Virus record (IMG/VR): IMGVR_UViG_3300025083_002903
Coordinates: 1 to 63,101 of that record
Length of the DNA: 63,101 bases
Direction: 5' to 3' (one strand)
From: a virus
Shown: positions 43,739 through 54,349 of the stretch, one piece after another
How the letters are laid out: every line of letters begins with the position of its first letter
Position numbering within the stretch: the stretch's first letter is position 1
Program-made: the position numbers and the translations under genes
Notes under the pieces: model-generated
What the model was told of the DNA's origin: nothing
What the model saw: only the letters and a program-made list of their open reading frames with translations
Database searches by the model: none

Positions 43739-46700
43739 TAAATTTGTTCCCTAAGAGTAATACTCAATTCTATATCACCTGGTGGCGTTCTTGTTGGAGG
43801 ATCCCCTGGCACAGTTATCAAAGTCTGCGCAGTTAAGAAATATCCTACATTATTTGATCTTGAAGGTGTAATAGCAATTCTATCTTCACCAAAGAATTGT
43901 TTAAGATTAATCTTCTGTGCTTCATTCGATGAAACGAAAACACTTAGTAAATTTCTTTTCGGTGGTCGCAACGGTTGAGTAACTTGAAAATCAAGTTTCG
44001 CCGCAGACTGTGGAGATACGTCTTCAAAATCCGAAGGTTGCAAGTCTAATGATGATCCACCACTAAGTACAATAGGCTCTACTAGAGTACCTTGACTATT
44101 AGCCTCTGTATAAGTTCTAGAAGAAGTTATCCATTGAGGTGTAAATGTAGTGTTACCAGTAGGTCTTACTTCTTCAATAACAATGTTATTTATCTGTGCG
44201 TTATCTCTTAATGCAAAGACAACATATAAAGGTTGAATATCAAAAGAACCAGCTTTCGCTACGTTAACTGTTTGCTCTTGGAAGATAGAATTACCATCTT
44301 CATCAACAGTATCAATTCTAAAGTTATTTTGAAGAATTATAAGTTTCGTTTGAATAATTCCTTGAGCATTAATCAGATCGATCTTACCAGCTAGAGCATT
44401 TGTAGTATCAACTGTAAAATAATAATCATATATGATATTACCTAGAGGATCAACTTCGTTAGTGTTTTCTTCTATCAATTCAGATGTTACTATAATTCCA
44501 GTTCTTTCGTCATCAATACCTAACTCAACTGTACCTTCATTAATATCTCTAAGACTAAATCTAGGCGCAGCTTGAACATCGTCAAAGTACACTCTATATA
44601 CATATCCTGTTGCATCATCTGGATCTTGGGCAACATCCTCACTTATGATGTAATCGATGATTTCTACTTTACCAATGATACCAGAAATCTTGCCACTATC
44701 TTCTCCGTCTGGTTGAGGTAGATTGCTATCTAACTCAAAGCGAAGTCCATTAGTGCTTACGGCTGGACTAGTGTCGTATGGTAGAGTTGCACTTTGAAAT
44801 TCTTGTAATTGACTAAATTCTGCATACGCCTCATCATAGACATTAAATATTTCATTTGCAGCACCAAATCTTAGAACTTCTGTAAGAGGAGACCCTGCAT
44901 TAGCAACTTCTGCTGTCTCAATTGCAGTTAAGTCTTCTGGTTGTAGAGTAGTCACATCAACCATTCTAGGTTGTTTGTTTGTTAGCGCCAGAGCGAATTC
45001 AGAGAATTGACCGTGTATGTCATTGACATTTGGATTTAGAAAATGTATTTTAAAGAAATTACTTGAGAGTGGAATTGTTGATGCAACTACTGTATCATAT
45101 CCACTTAGTCTTGCTTGAAACTCATAACCGCTCATTGGACCTAAAATATTTCTAGAGACACCAGCAATTACTGTTGGTGTAATGACTTGTTCGTTTAAAG
45201 CCCTTTCACTCATATTATAATTTAGTCTTCTTTTTATCTTACACTCAAAGTCATCATCATCAAATCCGATGTATGTATTATACAAGAATGGTGCTATTAC
45301 TTTTTTCTCATCATCAGCAGCGGTCAATGTATAATCTTGTGCTGGAATAGACAAATCTTGTCTGTTAGCACTTACTCTCATATTAACTAAGCTAGAGCCA
45401 GGACTAATACCAGACTTTAGTGAAGGTGAATAATGAAAGTGTTGACCTTCTGGTGACCCGACAATCTCTTGTAATCTTATCTCAGATACTTCTGAAGAGA
45501 ATGCAGACAAGTCTTCTAAATATATTTTCTTATCATTTACAATCTGAGCGCCAAAGCTATTAGTAATAACATCTTTAGGGAAGATTGCAATGGTAGGAGA
45601 ATTAGCTCTAAATTCTTTTTTCTCTGAAGCTCCGTTATTAATAACAGACGTACCTTGGTCTCCACCATCGATATAATAAGATGCACCATATTTGTATAGA
45701 TAAACTGGCTCATACATCTTATCAGTATTTTGTACATTGACAAGATACTTAAATCTAAAGTTTGGATTTTCAAGACATGGACGGTCAATGCCGTTTTCAA
45801 TTGTAATTCTATGTAGAAGAACCCAACGACATTCATCGTTATCTACAGGCACATAAGCATAGAACTGGGCACCAATAGCACCGTACCAACCAAATTCTAC
45901 TTTATACATTGTAACACGTGTAATGTCAATGTTATAACCAGATTCGCCAGTACCGTCTAGTCTATCGTTAGTCCATTTGTCACGAGGTATTACACACTCA
46001 TAAAGAGGCTCTGTATTGTCAAGTCCACTAACGAATATAGGTGAAGCTGTTTGATCTCTTTCATTAAGACCCATGCGTTCTAGTAATTCTGGTGGTAACG
46101 GAATGGTGCTTCTACGTACAATACTTAAGTTTGGTCCTTTTAACTGGAACATGTATTCGTCTGTAGTATTTGAGCAACCCCATTCTATAGAGTTGTTTAC
46201 AATCTCTGGATTTGTTACGCCTCTAAGACCAAATGTGAATCCCGAGATACGTCCTGGTTGATATCTAAAAGATTTCTTACTTTGTAAAGTGGCGTACATA
46301 GTTTGACTAGAACTATAGCCAGGTCTTGCTGGAGTCACTTCATTTGTTTGACTTGACTTTACACCATTAACTATATTGATAACTTCATCTGTAGATTGAA
46401 AACCTTGATCTGGATAACCAAGTGCATCATCTAAGATTTTAAAATAAGCAATTGTCCACTTTTCAACTTGATTAAATGCATCTTGTTCAAACAAACCATA
46501 GTCTACTTTATAAGCAGCACCAGTATTAACTAGATTACCATTGGCTTGTATGTAGATGTTTAATGCATTATTTTGTGCTACATTAATGAATTGTAAATCA
46601 GCTCCACCGGAATCTTCGACAGTGATGAATGGTGGAATAAAGTTAGCGTTTGCAAAATTAGTATAGCCTTGATTGTCATATAAGTGCCATAGTATTTTAC

Positions 46701-47268
46701 CAATAATGATAAAGTTTAAATACTTGGGATAGTTAACTGCATCATGCTGAATGGTGCCTGGAGGCCATGGGTATGTAAACTGCACTGGAAAGCTAGAGAG
46801 ATATAGAGCTTGCTCACGTGTCTCTTCAGCAAATTTAGTACGATATCGATATCCATATTGAGGATGTTCACGTTCATACCAAGTAGTTGGATTAGGTGTG
46901 GTACCGCTTGTTCTATATTCCCAAGAACTATCGTCTAGGCCATACGAAGATACGTCAGAGAATAAACTCAATTGAGTCTCTGCTCTCTCAACGCCAAGTA
47001 AACTACTACTTACTTCACTAAACGTAGGAAACTGTTCTTCAATTTTAATTGTTTCTCTGAACTGATCGTTGTTTACATTGTTTACAACAACTGGCATAGA
47101 GTTGTCTTTTGTATTAAACAGCTCTAGTGCAGAACTCTCTAAGGTTACAAGAGGAATACCAGAGCCGTCGGTGAGAGGAGTACCAGTAACTAAATCGTAT
47201 AGTGGTTCAAATCTCTCAACCTTTGGCGCTGGGATTTTATCAAACCCAATCTTTACCTGTTTTGACAT
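43738..47268 (-). CDS. Large virion structural protein, paralogue B (1176 aa)
   Basis: This protein shares long stretches with the 1379-aa product. SKKSFRYQPGRISGFTFGLRG (here) matches SKRFFRYQPGRVSAATFGIK. YNIDITRVTMYKVEFGWYGAIGAQF matches YDFNRVTMLKIEFSWYGAVGALF. KYGASYYIDGGDQGT matches KYGASYYIDGGDRGT. The region after it is beta-rich and differs. Its N-terminus (MSKQVKIGFDKIPAPKVERF) and the LSLFSDVSSYGLDDS segment resemble the start of the paralogue (LGIFADVNTYDVNP). The C-terminus has DIELSITLREQI. It is likely a tail or baseplate surface protein of the same family as virion proteins in T4-like cyanophages and pelagiphages. It lies three bases past the 1379-aa gene. Confidence 0.72.
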   Translation of the reverse strand: MSKQVKIGFDKIPAPKVERFEPLYDLVTGTPLTDGSGIPLVTLESSALELFNTKDNSMPVVVNNVNNDQFRETIKIEEQFPTFSEVSSSLLGVERAETQLSLFSDVSSYGLDDSSWEYRTSGTTPNPTTWYEREHPQYGYRYRTKFAEETREQALYLSSFPVQFTYPWPPGTIQHDAVNYPKYLNFIIIGKILWHLYDNQGYTNFANANFIPPFITVEDSGGADLQFINVAQNNALNIYIQANGNLVNTGAAYKVDYGLFEQDAFNQVEKWTIAYFKILDDALGYPDQGFQSTDEVINIVNGVKSSQTNEVTPARPGYSSSQTMYATLQSKKSFRYQPGRISGFTFGLRGVTNPEIVNNSIEWGCSNTTDEYMFQLKGPNLSIVRRSTIPLPPELLERMGLNERDQTASPIFVSGLDNTEPLYECVIPRDKWTNDRLDGTGESGYNIDITRVTMYKVEFGWYGAIGAQFYAYVPVDNDECRWVLLHRITIENGIDRPCLENPNFRFKYLVNVQNTDKMYEPVYLYKYGASYYIDGGDQGTSVINNGASEKKEFRANSPTIAIFPKDVITNSFGAQIVNDKKIYLEDLSAFSSEVSEIRLQEIVGSPEGQHFHYSPSLKSGISPGSSLVNMRVSANRQDLSIPAQDYTLTAADDEKKVIAPFLYNTYIGFDDDDFECKIKRRLNYNMSERALNEQVITPTVIAGVSRNILGPMSGYEFQARLSGYDTVVASTIPLSSNFFKIHFLNPNVNDIHGQFSEFALALTNKQPRMVDVTTLQPEDLTAIETAEVANAGSPLTEVLRFGAANEIFNVYDEAYAEFSQLQEFQSATLPYDTSPAVSTNGLRFELDSNLPQPDGEDSGKISGIIGKVEIIDYIISEDVAQDPDDATGYVYRVYFDDVQAAPRFSLRDINEGTVELGIDDERTGIIVTSELIEENTNEVDPLGNIIYDYYFTVDTTNALAGKIDLINAQGIIQTKLIILQNNFRIDTVDEDGNSIFQEQTVNVAKAGSFDIQPLYVVFALRDNAQINNIVIEEVRPTGNTTFTPQWITSSRTYTEANSQGTLVEPIVLSGGSSLDLQPSDFEDVSPQSAAKLDFQVTQPLRPPKRNLLSVFVSSNEAQKINLKQFFGEDRIAITPSRSNNVGYFLTAQTLITVPGDPPTRTPPGDIELSITLREQI

Positions 47269-47271
47269 ATG

Positions 47272-50200
47272 TTATTGCTCTTCCCATGTACATCCAACAT
47301 TTGCAGTTCCAGTTAATGCAGTATTTGCAGTATCTTCAACATCAACACTATTTTCACTATCTAATGTGAAGTATAGCGCATCTGCTTGATCCGTAAGTGG
47401 GAAAGATAAGTATTCTTTATTGTAGTCATAGAAATCTGACAAGTCAAACTGATCAGCACCTGGACTAATATACAATGTTGAAACCGAAGAGCCAGTACCA
47501 GGAATTGGTGTCTGATCGTCGCTTGTAACTAGAATTGAACTTAATCCTTCTTTTTCTTCTGTAGTTTTAGATACAGTGCTACTTGCAATACTATCACCGT
47601 TTGCAGTCATTCTCTCATCTCTTAAGAACTCGCCAAATGCACTGCTACCAGTATCAAAGCCTTTAATTCTCACATCACCTGCATAAGTCTCTGCTATATC
47701 AAAGTAATATTCATTACCTAATCTATATAGCTTACCAAATAAAGTGACTTCATCAGAAATGTTATTTGCAGATACTGATCCTCTAAACCAACCATATGCT
47801 TCATCACCATCACTCATATATTCTTGATAACTAGCATCGATTGGAATCGGATTGTTATCTGGTGAAAGTAGATAGTTTGAGAGGTCTGGATTCTTACTAG
47901 CTTTAAATATAGGAACACCAGCACTTGGAACAAAGTCTGTTTGATATATTGGATTCTTTCTCATATTTAAACGAAGTGTAGTAGAAGTCAAGTTAGCTGT
48001 AGAAAGTTTAGTTGGATAAACCTGAACACGGTTTCTAACTTTTTGTTTCTGTGAACTAATGATTTCACGTTTTGTTTCTAGTCCAAACATGCTAGATGAT
48101 CTATCTACAATGATACCTAAGTCTGTGCCTTGAGGTGTTTTGCTAAAGTAGATTCTAGTTGGTGTAGTCCAAACAACTTTAATAGTTCTATCTGCTGAAT
48201 TGTTTGTAGATAGATTACCATTCATAAAGAATACGTTTTCTGGTTCGCCTGATCCAGGAGTTCTTGCAATATATGGTAAGTTATAAGCAGTATCGTCTAC
48301 ATAAGTCACAGTATTAGAACCACTGCCACCGAAGCCAACATACTTACGACCATATACTTCACGTACAGATGGTGAAGTGTGGCTATAAAGTCTTACTGTA
48401 CCACGATCACCACCGTCAATATAGTAAGATGCACCATACTTAACTAAGTGATGAGAAGTTGATTGACTATAACCTTTGTTTGTTGTATCATCGTAGCCTA
48501 AGCTTTTTGCATCACCACCACCATATACTGTATATGTGATAGGTAGTGTAGCGTTACCTAGAGAGGAGATTTTTAACTGGTTTGACGCTCTTAGATGATG
48601 TACACGAACCCATCTTGCATCACCATTGCTTACTGGAACATATGCTAAGAATAGCGCACCAACAGCACCGTACCATGAGAACTCAATCTTAAGCATGGTA
48701 ACTCTATTGAAGTCGTATTCATATACACTCTGATCTTCGATCTGTACACCAGCACTATCAAGCACTGATTCACCTGGTCTTACTTTACCAGTAGAGCCTG
48801 TTGCAATATCACTATAAACTAGTTTATTAGTTCTTGCATCTGCTGGATCTGTGTTAGGTAGACCATTTAGTTTATCTGTACTAAAGCGAGTACGTGGTAC
48901 ACGATATTCATAAACACCGTAATACTCTGGGTCAACGTTGTTCTTAATCCAGTTGATATATTCTGGAATGAAGTTAGCACTATCCATTTGCTCACGCATT
49001 TTTCTAGCGTCTGCAACTACGTTTGTGTTTAGAGCTGAGTCTACAAAACCAACTTCGTGAATGCCTGGAGCAACTGGTAGAGTTAGCTCTGAGCTATACT
49101 TATATGGGAACATCATACCTTGTGGATATGGATCGCCGCCTGGGAAGTCAGTACCACCTGCTGTTAGTCCACGCTCAGCTGGTGTTGCACTTGTGCTATA
49201 CTTAGAAGGATCATAAACATCTGGGAAAATGAATGGTACAACTAATTCAAACTCGGTATCACCAGTTTCTGTAAACGTAACATCTTGTGCAAGTACTTCA
49301 TCATATAGAGTGAAAACATTACCCTTTGGACCTTTAACAAGCTTTACTTTATACACTTTACCATTCTCTAAAGTATGTGCGCCAGGAGTACTCGGATCGC
49401 TTCCGACCCAACGTACATGTTGACCAAATGTCACAATGCCGTTATTAAGTTTAAAAGTGTTAGTGTCAGGTTGGAATCTAGCTTTCTTCTTCTCTGCTTT
49501 CTTCAATAGAGAAGGATCATTAACCGCTGCATGAACCATTACTAGTCCATCACGTAGAGTGATTAAGTTACCTGCAACTGCCTTTGTGCCATACTGTGTA
49601 TTAGTAATGTCTTCTGTTGAGAAGTTTCTAATGATGATGTTAGCTAGACCATTGCCTGTAGCAAGTGCGCCGTTAAACATTGTATTAGAGAATGAAGTTA
49701 AATCTTCGTTATAATACAGTGCTGAGTTATCTAGATCATTTACAATCAAATCTTTAAGATGTGTATGTCTAAGTCTTTCACGTGGCGCACCAGTATCATC
49801 TTGTGAGTAGATGGACATACCATTGCCATCATAATACATAGTTGAGTTGAATTTTGTTTCTGCGTTACCACCGCCAGACATATCGTTTTTATACCCATCT
49901 AAGATATAAAGAACATCACGCTGACACTTGTATTTGATTACTTCAATGCCTGCTGCGCCTGCACCAAACTCACCCAATCCACTCTCGCCACTAATATATT
50001 CATCGTATGTTAGTGAAGTAGATGTGTCATATGGGTTACTTGGGTTGTATTCAAAGTTAGATACGAAGTATGAGAAATAGTTCTTTCTCGTATCAAGTAG
50101 AGTTTCGATTCTTTCTTTATCACCCCAAGCAGTAGGTAAAATGTAGATGTTAGTAGTGTCTACAGCACCACCTGCGCCTACGATATCTAAGTTTACATTT

Positions 50201-51411
50201 GGATATGTTGTACTATCATTGACACGTGTAAAGAAGTCGATAATTCTTTGTGCAAGTGTTTGTAGATATGTTAGAGGCGCACCTGTAATATCGTTTGTGC
50301 CACCAGTGATAAGTGTCGATGAAGCAGCATCGTTTCCATTGATAACGTCTTTAAATGCATTGTACATTGTTATTTCGTATGGAGCAGACCTATTTGCAAC
50401 TGCAAGAGATGTTTGATAATTTCTTGTGTTGACTACTGTATGAGCATCAGCAAGACCACCTTCTGACATTGCTAAGTCCATTAGAATCATATCGATCCAA
50501 TAGTCAAAGTCTCTCTTACACTTCTCTTCAAAAGTCTCTTGTGCTTCAGCACTTAGTCCGTTATAGAATGTTGAGAATGCACCATCGGTCATTGCTTCTG
50601 TCCAAGTAGCATCGGCCAAATCAAAACGTGCTGAAATAATCTTTTTACGTTCACGAATGTTAGTAGTGTCTTCTACAATTGGGTTAGCAGGAGCTTTACC
50701 AATAATACGATAATCGTCTAACTGAGTAGATGGTAGATCAGATGGTGTTGAAATATCTGGCGCTGCACGTAGAGGCTCAGTGTCTACTCCATATGGTGAT
50801 GTTGGCGAACGGAACAACGATTGTGTTCTACGTACAACATTAAAGTTGTCGCCTTGACCATCTTCTTTATTTTCCCAATAATACCCATCGTAGTTGTCAT
50901 AGATGCCATACTTACGAATGACTGGGTTCTTAGAAAAGTTAACTGTTGATGTAGTTGTTTTAATACCAAACGTAGCCGCTGATACACGACCAGGCTGATA
51001 ACGAAAGAAACGCTTTGATGTTAGAACTGCCGATTTATTTTTAGGTGCTTCTACAAGTGCGCCTGCTTCTTCTGGTAAGTGAAATGTACCCCAACCTGAT
51101 CTTGCATTACCACCTAGAATAGAAGCCGATGTGTATGTCTCAGGGAAGGAAGACCACTCGGTTGGGTTCACATCATATGTGTTAACGTCAGCGAAGATAC
51201 CTAGAGCAACTTCTGAGCGAGGAATACCAAGAAGAGAAAGTGCTACTTCAGATTGAATTTTATTTTGCTCTTCTACAGGAATTGCTGGCTGGTCGCTTGC
51301 AACTACTACTGGAATAGAACGATCAGATGTTGTGATGCCAGGAGAAACTGGTGTAGTTCTGCCTACATTGATCACAGCACTGTTGTTGTTAATATTAGTA
51401 ATGCTTGACAT
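47272..51411 (-). CDS. Large virion structural protein, paralogue A (1379 aa)
   Basis: This protein begins MSSITNINNNSAVINVGRTTP and continues SIPVVVASDQPAIPVEEQN. It shares the RYQPGR, RVTM...WYGAxGAxFxAYVPVxN and KYGASYYIDGGD segments with the 1176-aa protein, and more weakly with the 1882-aa one. A central ~350-residue insertion (from about residue 250) contains helices (e.g. DFDYWIDMILMDLAMSEG) that the shorter paralogue lacks. VDRSSSM (about 1130) resembles a metal-binding DxSxS but no von Willebrand-type context follows. It is a probable tail or baseplate component. It starts four bases after the 960-aa gene's stop. No enzymatic motif is evident. Confidence 0.72.
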   Translation of the reverse strand: MSSITNINNNSAVINVGRTTPVSPGITTSDRSIPVVVASDQPAIPVEEQNKIQSEVALSLLGIPRSEVALGIFADVNTYDVNPTEWSSFPETYTSASILGGNARSGWGTFHLPEEAGALVEAPKNKSAVLTSKRFFRYQPGRVSAATFGIKTTTSTVNFSKNPVIRKYGIYDNYDGYYWENKEDGQGDNFNVVRRTQSLFRSPTSPYGVDTEPLRAAPDISTPSDLPSTQLDDYRIIGKAPANPIVEDTTNIRERKKIISARFDLADATWTEAMTDGAFSTFYNGLSAEAQETFEEKCKRDFDYWIDMILMDLAMSEGGLADAHTVVNTRNYQTSLAVANRSAPYEITMYNAFKDVINGNDAASSTLITGGTNDITGAPLTYLQTLAQRIIDFFTRVNDSTTYPNVNLDIVGAGGAVDTTNIYILPTAWGDKERIETLLDTRKNYFSYFVSNFEYNPSNPYDTSTSLTYDEYISGESGLGEFGAGAAGIEVIKYKCQRDVLYILDGYKNDMSGGGNAETKFNSTMYYDGNGMSIYSQDDTGAPRERLRHTHLKDLIVNDLDNSALYYNEDLTSFSNTMFNGALATGNGLANIIIRNFSTEDITNTQYGTKAVAGNLITLRDGLVMVHAAVNDPSLLKKAEKKKARFQPDTNTFKLNNGIVTFGQHVRWVGSDPSTPGAHTLENGKVYKVKLVKGPKGNVFTLYDEVLAQDVTFTETGDTEFELVVPFIFPDVYDPSKYSTSATPAERGLTAGGTDFPGGDPYPQGMMFPYKYSSELTLPVAPGIHEVGFVDSALNTNVVADARKMREQMDSANFIPEYINWIKNNVDPEYYGVYEYRVPRTRFSTDKLNGLPNTDPADARTNKLVYSDIATGSTGKVRPGESVLDSAGVQIEDQSVYEYDFNRVTMLKIEFSWYGAVGALFLAYVPVSNGDARWVRVHHLRASNQLKISSLGNATLPITYTVYGGGDAKSLGYDDTTNKGYSQSTSHHLVKYGASYYIDGGDRGTVRLYSHTSPSVREVYGRKYVGFGGSGSNTVTYVDDTAYNLPYIARTPGSGEPENVFFMNGNLSTNNSADRTIKVVWTTPTRIYFSKTPQGTDLGIIVDRSSSMFGLETKREIISSQKQKVRNRVQVYPTKLSTANLTSTTLRLNMRKNPIYQTDFVPSAGVPIFKASKNPDLSNYLLSPDNNPIPIDASYQEYMSDGDEAYGWFRGSVSANNISDEVTLFGKLYRLGNEYYFDIAETYAGDVRIKGFDTGSSAFGEFLRDERMTANGDSIASSTVSKTTEEKEGLSSILVTSDDQTPIPGTGSSVSTLYISPGADQFDLSDFYDYNKEYLSFPLTDQADALYFTLDSENSVDVEDTANTALTGTANVGCTWEEQ

Positions 51412-51414
51412 TGC

Positions 51415-54297
51415 TTATAGTACCCTTCCCTTAACAATCGTCTTTTCAGAGATGTTTCGTAATGTGCCTTCTGCGGCCCCTGGTGTTAATGTTGCGGTGT
51501 TATCAAATTGTATTGTAACAATAGCAGTTGAAGTTGCTAAGTCTTCTACAATCTTAAATATCTCACCTATATAATTTCCTGTACTCACGTTGAATCCGCC
51601 ATGGTCGTTTAATCTTACACTATCGCCAATCGCTATATTAGAATAACTATTTACAACAATTGAATATAGTCCGTTGTTAGTCGGTCCTGCTACGTTAGTT
51701 GGATATTCGCCAGTAGCTCCTGCTATCGATCCGTTGATTAAATCAGCGGCATTGTTGGTAAACGTTCCAGAAACAGTAATCACAGTAACCGTATTACTAT
51801 TTAGCGTAGCAGTTTTGACTAGTCCATTAGCACCTGAATTATCTTGAGTAATTAATTCGCCTGCCGCAAAACTATTTGCACCACTAAGAGTTAGCGTTAC
51901 TTCATTTTCTAAATTAGCAGTCTGGATTGTGCCGGCAAGATCGCTCGTTGTTAATCCTACAACATATACTAGACCTACATGATCTGCATTAGCGGCAACT
52001 AAAGTAGAGTAATTATAATTGTTCAATATTTGGTTTACACTAGTTTCTTGAATTCTAAACTGGAACAAGCCTTCTGTTGGGTCAAGGTTAAAATCAGAAA
52101 TCTGATTAAACGTGATGACAGGATCAACAATTTTCTCGTAAAGATTTTCTTCTCCACTAGAATCCTTTTCTAACTTATAAATGTCAAATGATAGTGTACC
52201 TTCATTTTCTGTTAAGTCATAGTTGAAACCATTCTCTTGATAACGATAAACGTCACTAGTGTATTGCTGATCTTCGGTTAATTCAATATTAACTGCATCG
52301 TAGATACTGTTTAGAACATCTGGTGATGGTAGAAGTTCATCTGCTGGACCAATGAGAATATTTGGTGAAGAGATGAGGAATCTTGAACCATACACAAGTA
52401 AGCCATTACCACAATTGTTGATAATGTTATTTGTCACTAGAATTTTATCGCCAATAGAAACATCTAAATGAAGAGTGTAGTTTTGGAAAGCGTTACTCGC
52501 AATAATGTTTGCATTACCTTGAGTTTGTAATAGAGGTGAATAATCAAATCTATCTGTAACACCACTATTTCTTAGTTCACTTTCTCTCATACGGAAGTTA
52601 ACTGCGCTAGGGGAATAGATACCTCCAGCGATAACATTTAGCGTTTTAGAATTTGATATTAGAATATCTTCTGCTGCATTACCGAAGTTAAAGAAGTAGT
52701 TTCTACTTGTATCAACTGTATCATCAAATAGAATTTGACATTGGAATGATCCATCAAAATCCACATCTGAGATTGAAATGCCATCTGCGCCTTGAGCGTT
52801 TTGCAATCTAATAACGTTGTTGCTAGGTGTTGGTCCATAACCAGACCAAGGTAGTTTAGCAACCTTAGTGATATTTGGAATACCCTTGAGTGAGAAGTTA
52901 TTAGGCAGCGATATTGTAGATACTACATAAGTTTTATCATTCAAAGATAGAGCAGAGCGACCGTCTGCGTAGTACTCATCAATAGCACCTTGAATAGTTG
53001 GCGTATCGTTATGTGATATGTTAACAGCTTTTGATGGTGTTCCATACACTGTATCTGTCAAAGTAATTGCATTGTTCGCTAAGTCAACACTTTCAATAGT
53101 ACAATCAGCCCAACCAGTAAGTGCTACTGCGGGTGGTAACATAGGTACATGAATAGAAGATGTGTATGTATTATCTGATAGTCTCTTTGGACCCCAAGTG
53201 ACGTGATCGAAAGTACCATAGTCGATATAGTAACCACGATTTGATTCTTTTAGGCCAATGACTTGATATAATCTAAAGTCTGCATCATCAGATGAGTTTA
53301 TTGAACGATAGATAATAACTGCTCTATCTTGTCCACCACCAGTCTTAGAAATGTTAACAGTAATGTTATAAGTTTCGTTAAACTGATCGATGATAGGTCT
53401 TGGATCTTCATTGCCTTGATCATCTAGTAAAGGATAGAATGTAATGCTTGTTGCTGCAGATGCAGATGAAATTCTACCGTTACTCAAATCCATTTCTGCT
53501 ATCTTATAGTAAACAGTTTGTGCAGTCAATCCAGTTTCTGGGAATGTATGCGCCAGACCTTGAATTGAAAAGTACTTCGTGTTATCTGCAATCGTAGAGT
53601 TATCTAAACTAGCACCATAAACTCTAATAGGACGACCAGCGTTAAAGTTTGCGATAAATTCTACATTAGTTAGTCGATCTGATTGTGCAGATGACATAGT
53701 TGAGGGGAATGTAGCATCACATTTAATAAGACTATTGTTTAAGTTACCATCATAGAATGCAGTTGAAATCTGATCTAATTCTGTTGCTAGATATGTTTGA
53801 AGGTCTACTCTAAATCTATCAGTCGTGTAGTACTTGTTTGTACCACCTTCAGTAACATCATCAGAATCAATGTTAAATGTACCTTGATTTGTTAGAACTT
53901 GGCCATTGAAGTTTTTACTAACATACTTTAACTTATACTCTGCAGCGTCAGGATCATACGTAACAAACCCAGACACGTTTGCAAATTCACCTAGTTCTGT
54001 TCTAACTGTAGGCGTATTTGTAAAGTTTGTATAATCAAGATAGTATGTACCCTCTTGACCGTCTAGGGTATCAGCGTTTAAGTCATTAGACCCATCACCA
54101 GAATCCCTTGTATTGATTTGATTGATAAGAGTTTCAGCTGTTAAAAGATTGTTAGCGAAAACGTCATCGAAAACGAATGTTCTTAGATCGCTCAATAAAA
54201 TCTTTTTTGAAATTACTTCATCTACGTCTGTGGCAGCAATGATGTCTTGTGCATCTATTGCTGTTAACGTTGTTAATTCACTAAATCTTTTTGCCAT
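51415..54297 (-). CDS. Large virion protein with beta-helix region (960 aa)
   Basis: This protein starts MAKRFSELTTLTAIDAQDIIAATDVDEVISKKI. Its N-terminal region has SNDLNADTLDGQEGTYYLDY, a fibre-protein element. From about 390 to 640 there are many short strands with Asn/Gly turns (NVIRLQNAQGADGISISDVDF, AEDILISNSKTLNVIAGGIY, ILVTNNIINNCGNGLLVYG) typical of a right-handed parallel beta-helix, as in tailspikes. The C-terminal part is beta-rich (NGLYSIVVNSYSNIAIGDSV). No catalytic triad can be assigned, so a depolymerase activity is not supported. It begins the late unit at 54327-54343. It is likely a tail surface or spike-like structural protein. An alternative is a baseplate rim component. 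Confidence 0.7.
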   Translation of the reverse strand: MAKRFSELTTLTAIDAQDIIAATDVDEVISKKILLSDLRTFVFDDVFANNLLTAETLINQINTRDSGDGSNDLNADTLDGQEGTYYLDYTNFTNTPTVRTELGEFANVSGFVTYDPDAAEYKLKYVSKNFNGQVLTNQGTFNIDSDDVTEGGTNKYYTTDRFRVDLQTYLATELDQISTAFYDGNLNNSLIKCDATFPSTMSSAQSDRLTNVEFIANFNAGRPIRVYGASLDNSTIADNTKYFSIQGLAHTFPETGLTAQTVYYKIAEMDLSNGRISSASAATSITFYPLLDDQGNEDPRPIIDQFNETYNITVNISKTGGGQDRAVIIYRSINSSDDADFRLYQVIGLKESNRGYYIDYGTFDHVTWGPKRLSDNTYTSSIHVPMLPPAVALTGWADCTIESVDLANNAITLTDTVYGTPSKAVNISHNDTPTIQGAIDEYYADGRSALSLNDKTYVVSTISLPNNFSLKGIPNITKVAKLPWSGYGPTPSNNVIRLQNAQGADGISISDVDFDGSFQCQILFDDTVDTSRNYFFNFGNAAEDILISNSKTLNVIAGGIYSPSAVNFRMRESELRNSGVTDRFDYSPLLQTQGNANIIASNAFQNYTLHLDVSIGDKILVTNNIINNCGNGLLVYGSRFLISSPNILIGPADELLPSPDVLNSIYDAVNIELTEDQQYTSDVYRYQENGFNYDLTENEGTLSFDIYKLEKDSSGEENLYEKIVDPVITFNQISDFNLDPTEGLFQFRIQETSVNQILNNYNYSTLVAANADHVGLVYVVGLTTSDLAGTIQTANLENEVTLTLSGANSFAAGELITQDNSGANGLVKTATLNSNTVTVITVSGTFTNNAADLINGSIAGATGEYPTNVAGPTNNGLYSIVVNSYSNIAIGDSVRLNDHGGFNVSTGNYIGEIFKIVEDLATSTAIVTIQFDNTATLTPGAAEGTLRNISEKTIVKGRVL

Positions 54298-54326
54298 TCG
54301 AGTGACCTTTTACTGTCTGTTATACT

Positions 54327-54343
54327 TATTTATTCTATTTATG
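54327..54343 (-). promoter_or_regulatory. Two late promoter-like octamers (CATAAATA and AATAAATA)
   Basis: In the 52-bp gap before the 960-aa gene the minus strand reads CATAAATA (54343-54336) and AATAAATA (54334-54327). Each is one base from consensus, and they lie 39 and 30 bases before the ATG at 54297. They would start the giant-gene unit that ends at 40246. Confidence 0.5.
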
Positions 54344-54349
54344 AAAACA

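Noticed and set aside
48060-48130. DxSxS motif (VDRSSSM) in the 1379-aa protein suggesting a von Willebrand A domain
   Set aside because: The three residues fit a MIDAS start, but the following sequence (FGLETKREII and KVRNRVQVYP) shows none of the later Thr and Asp positions or the Rossmann-like strand order of that domain.
51415-54297. Depolymerase activity for the 960-aa beta-helix protein
   Set aside because: The beta-helix pattern is clear, but I could not identify a pair or triad of acidic catalytic residues by eye, and structural beta-helices are common in virion proteins.
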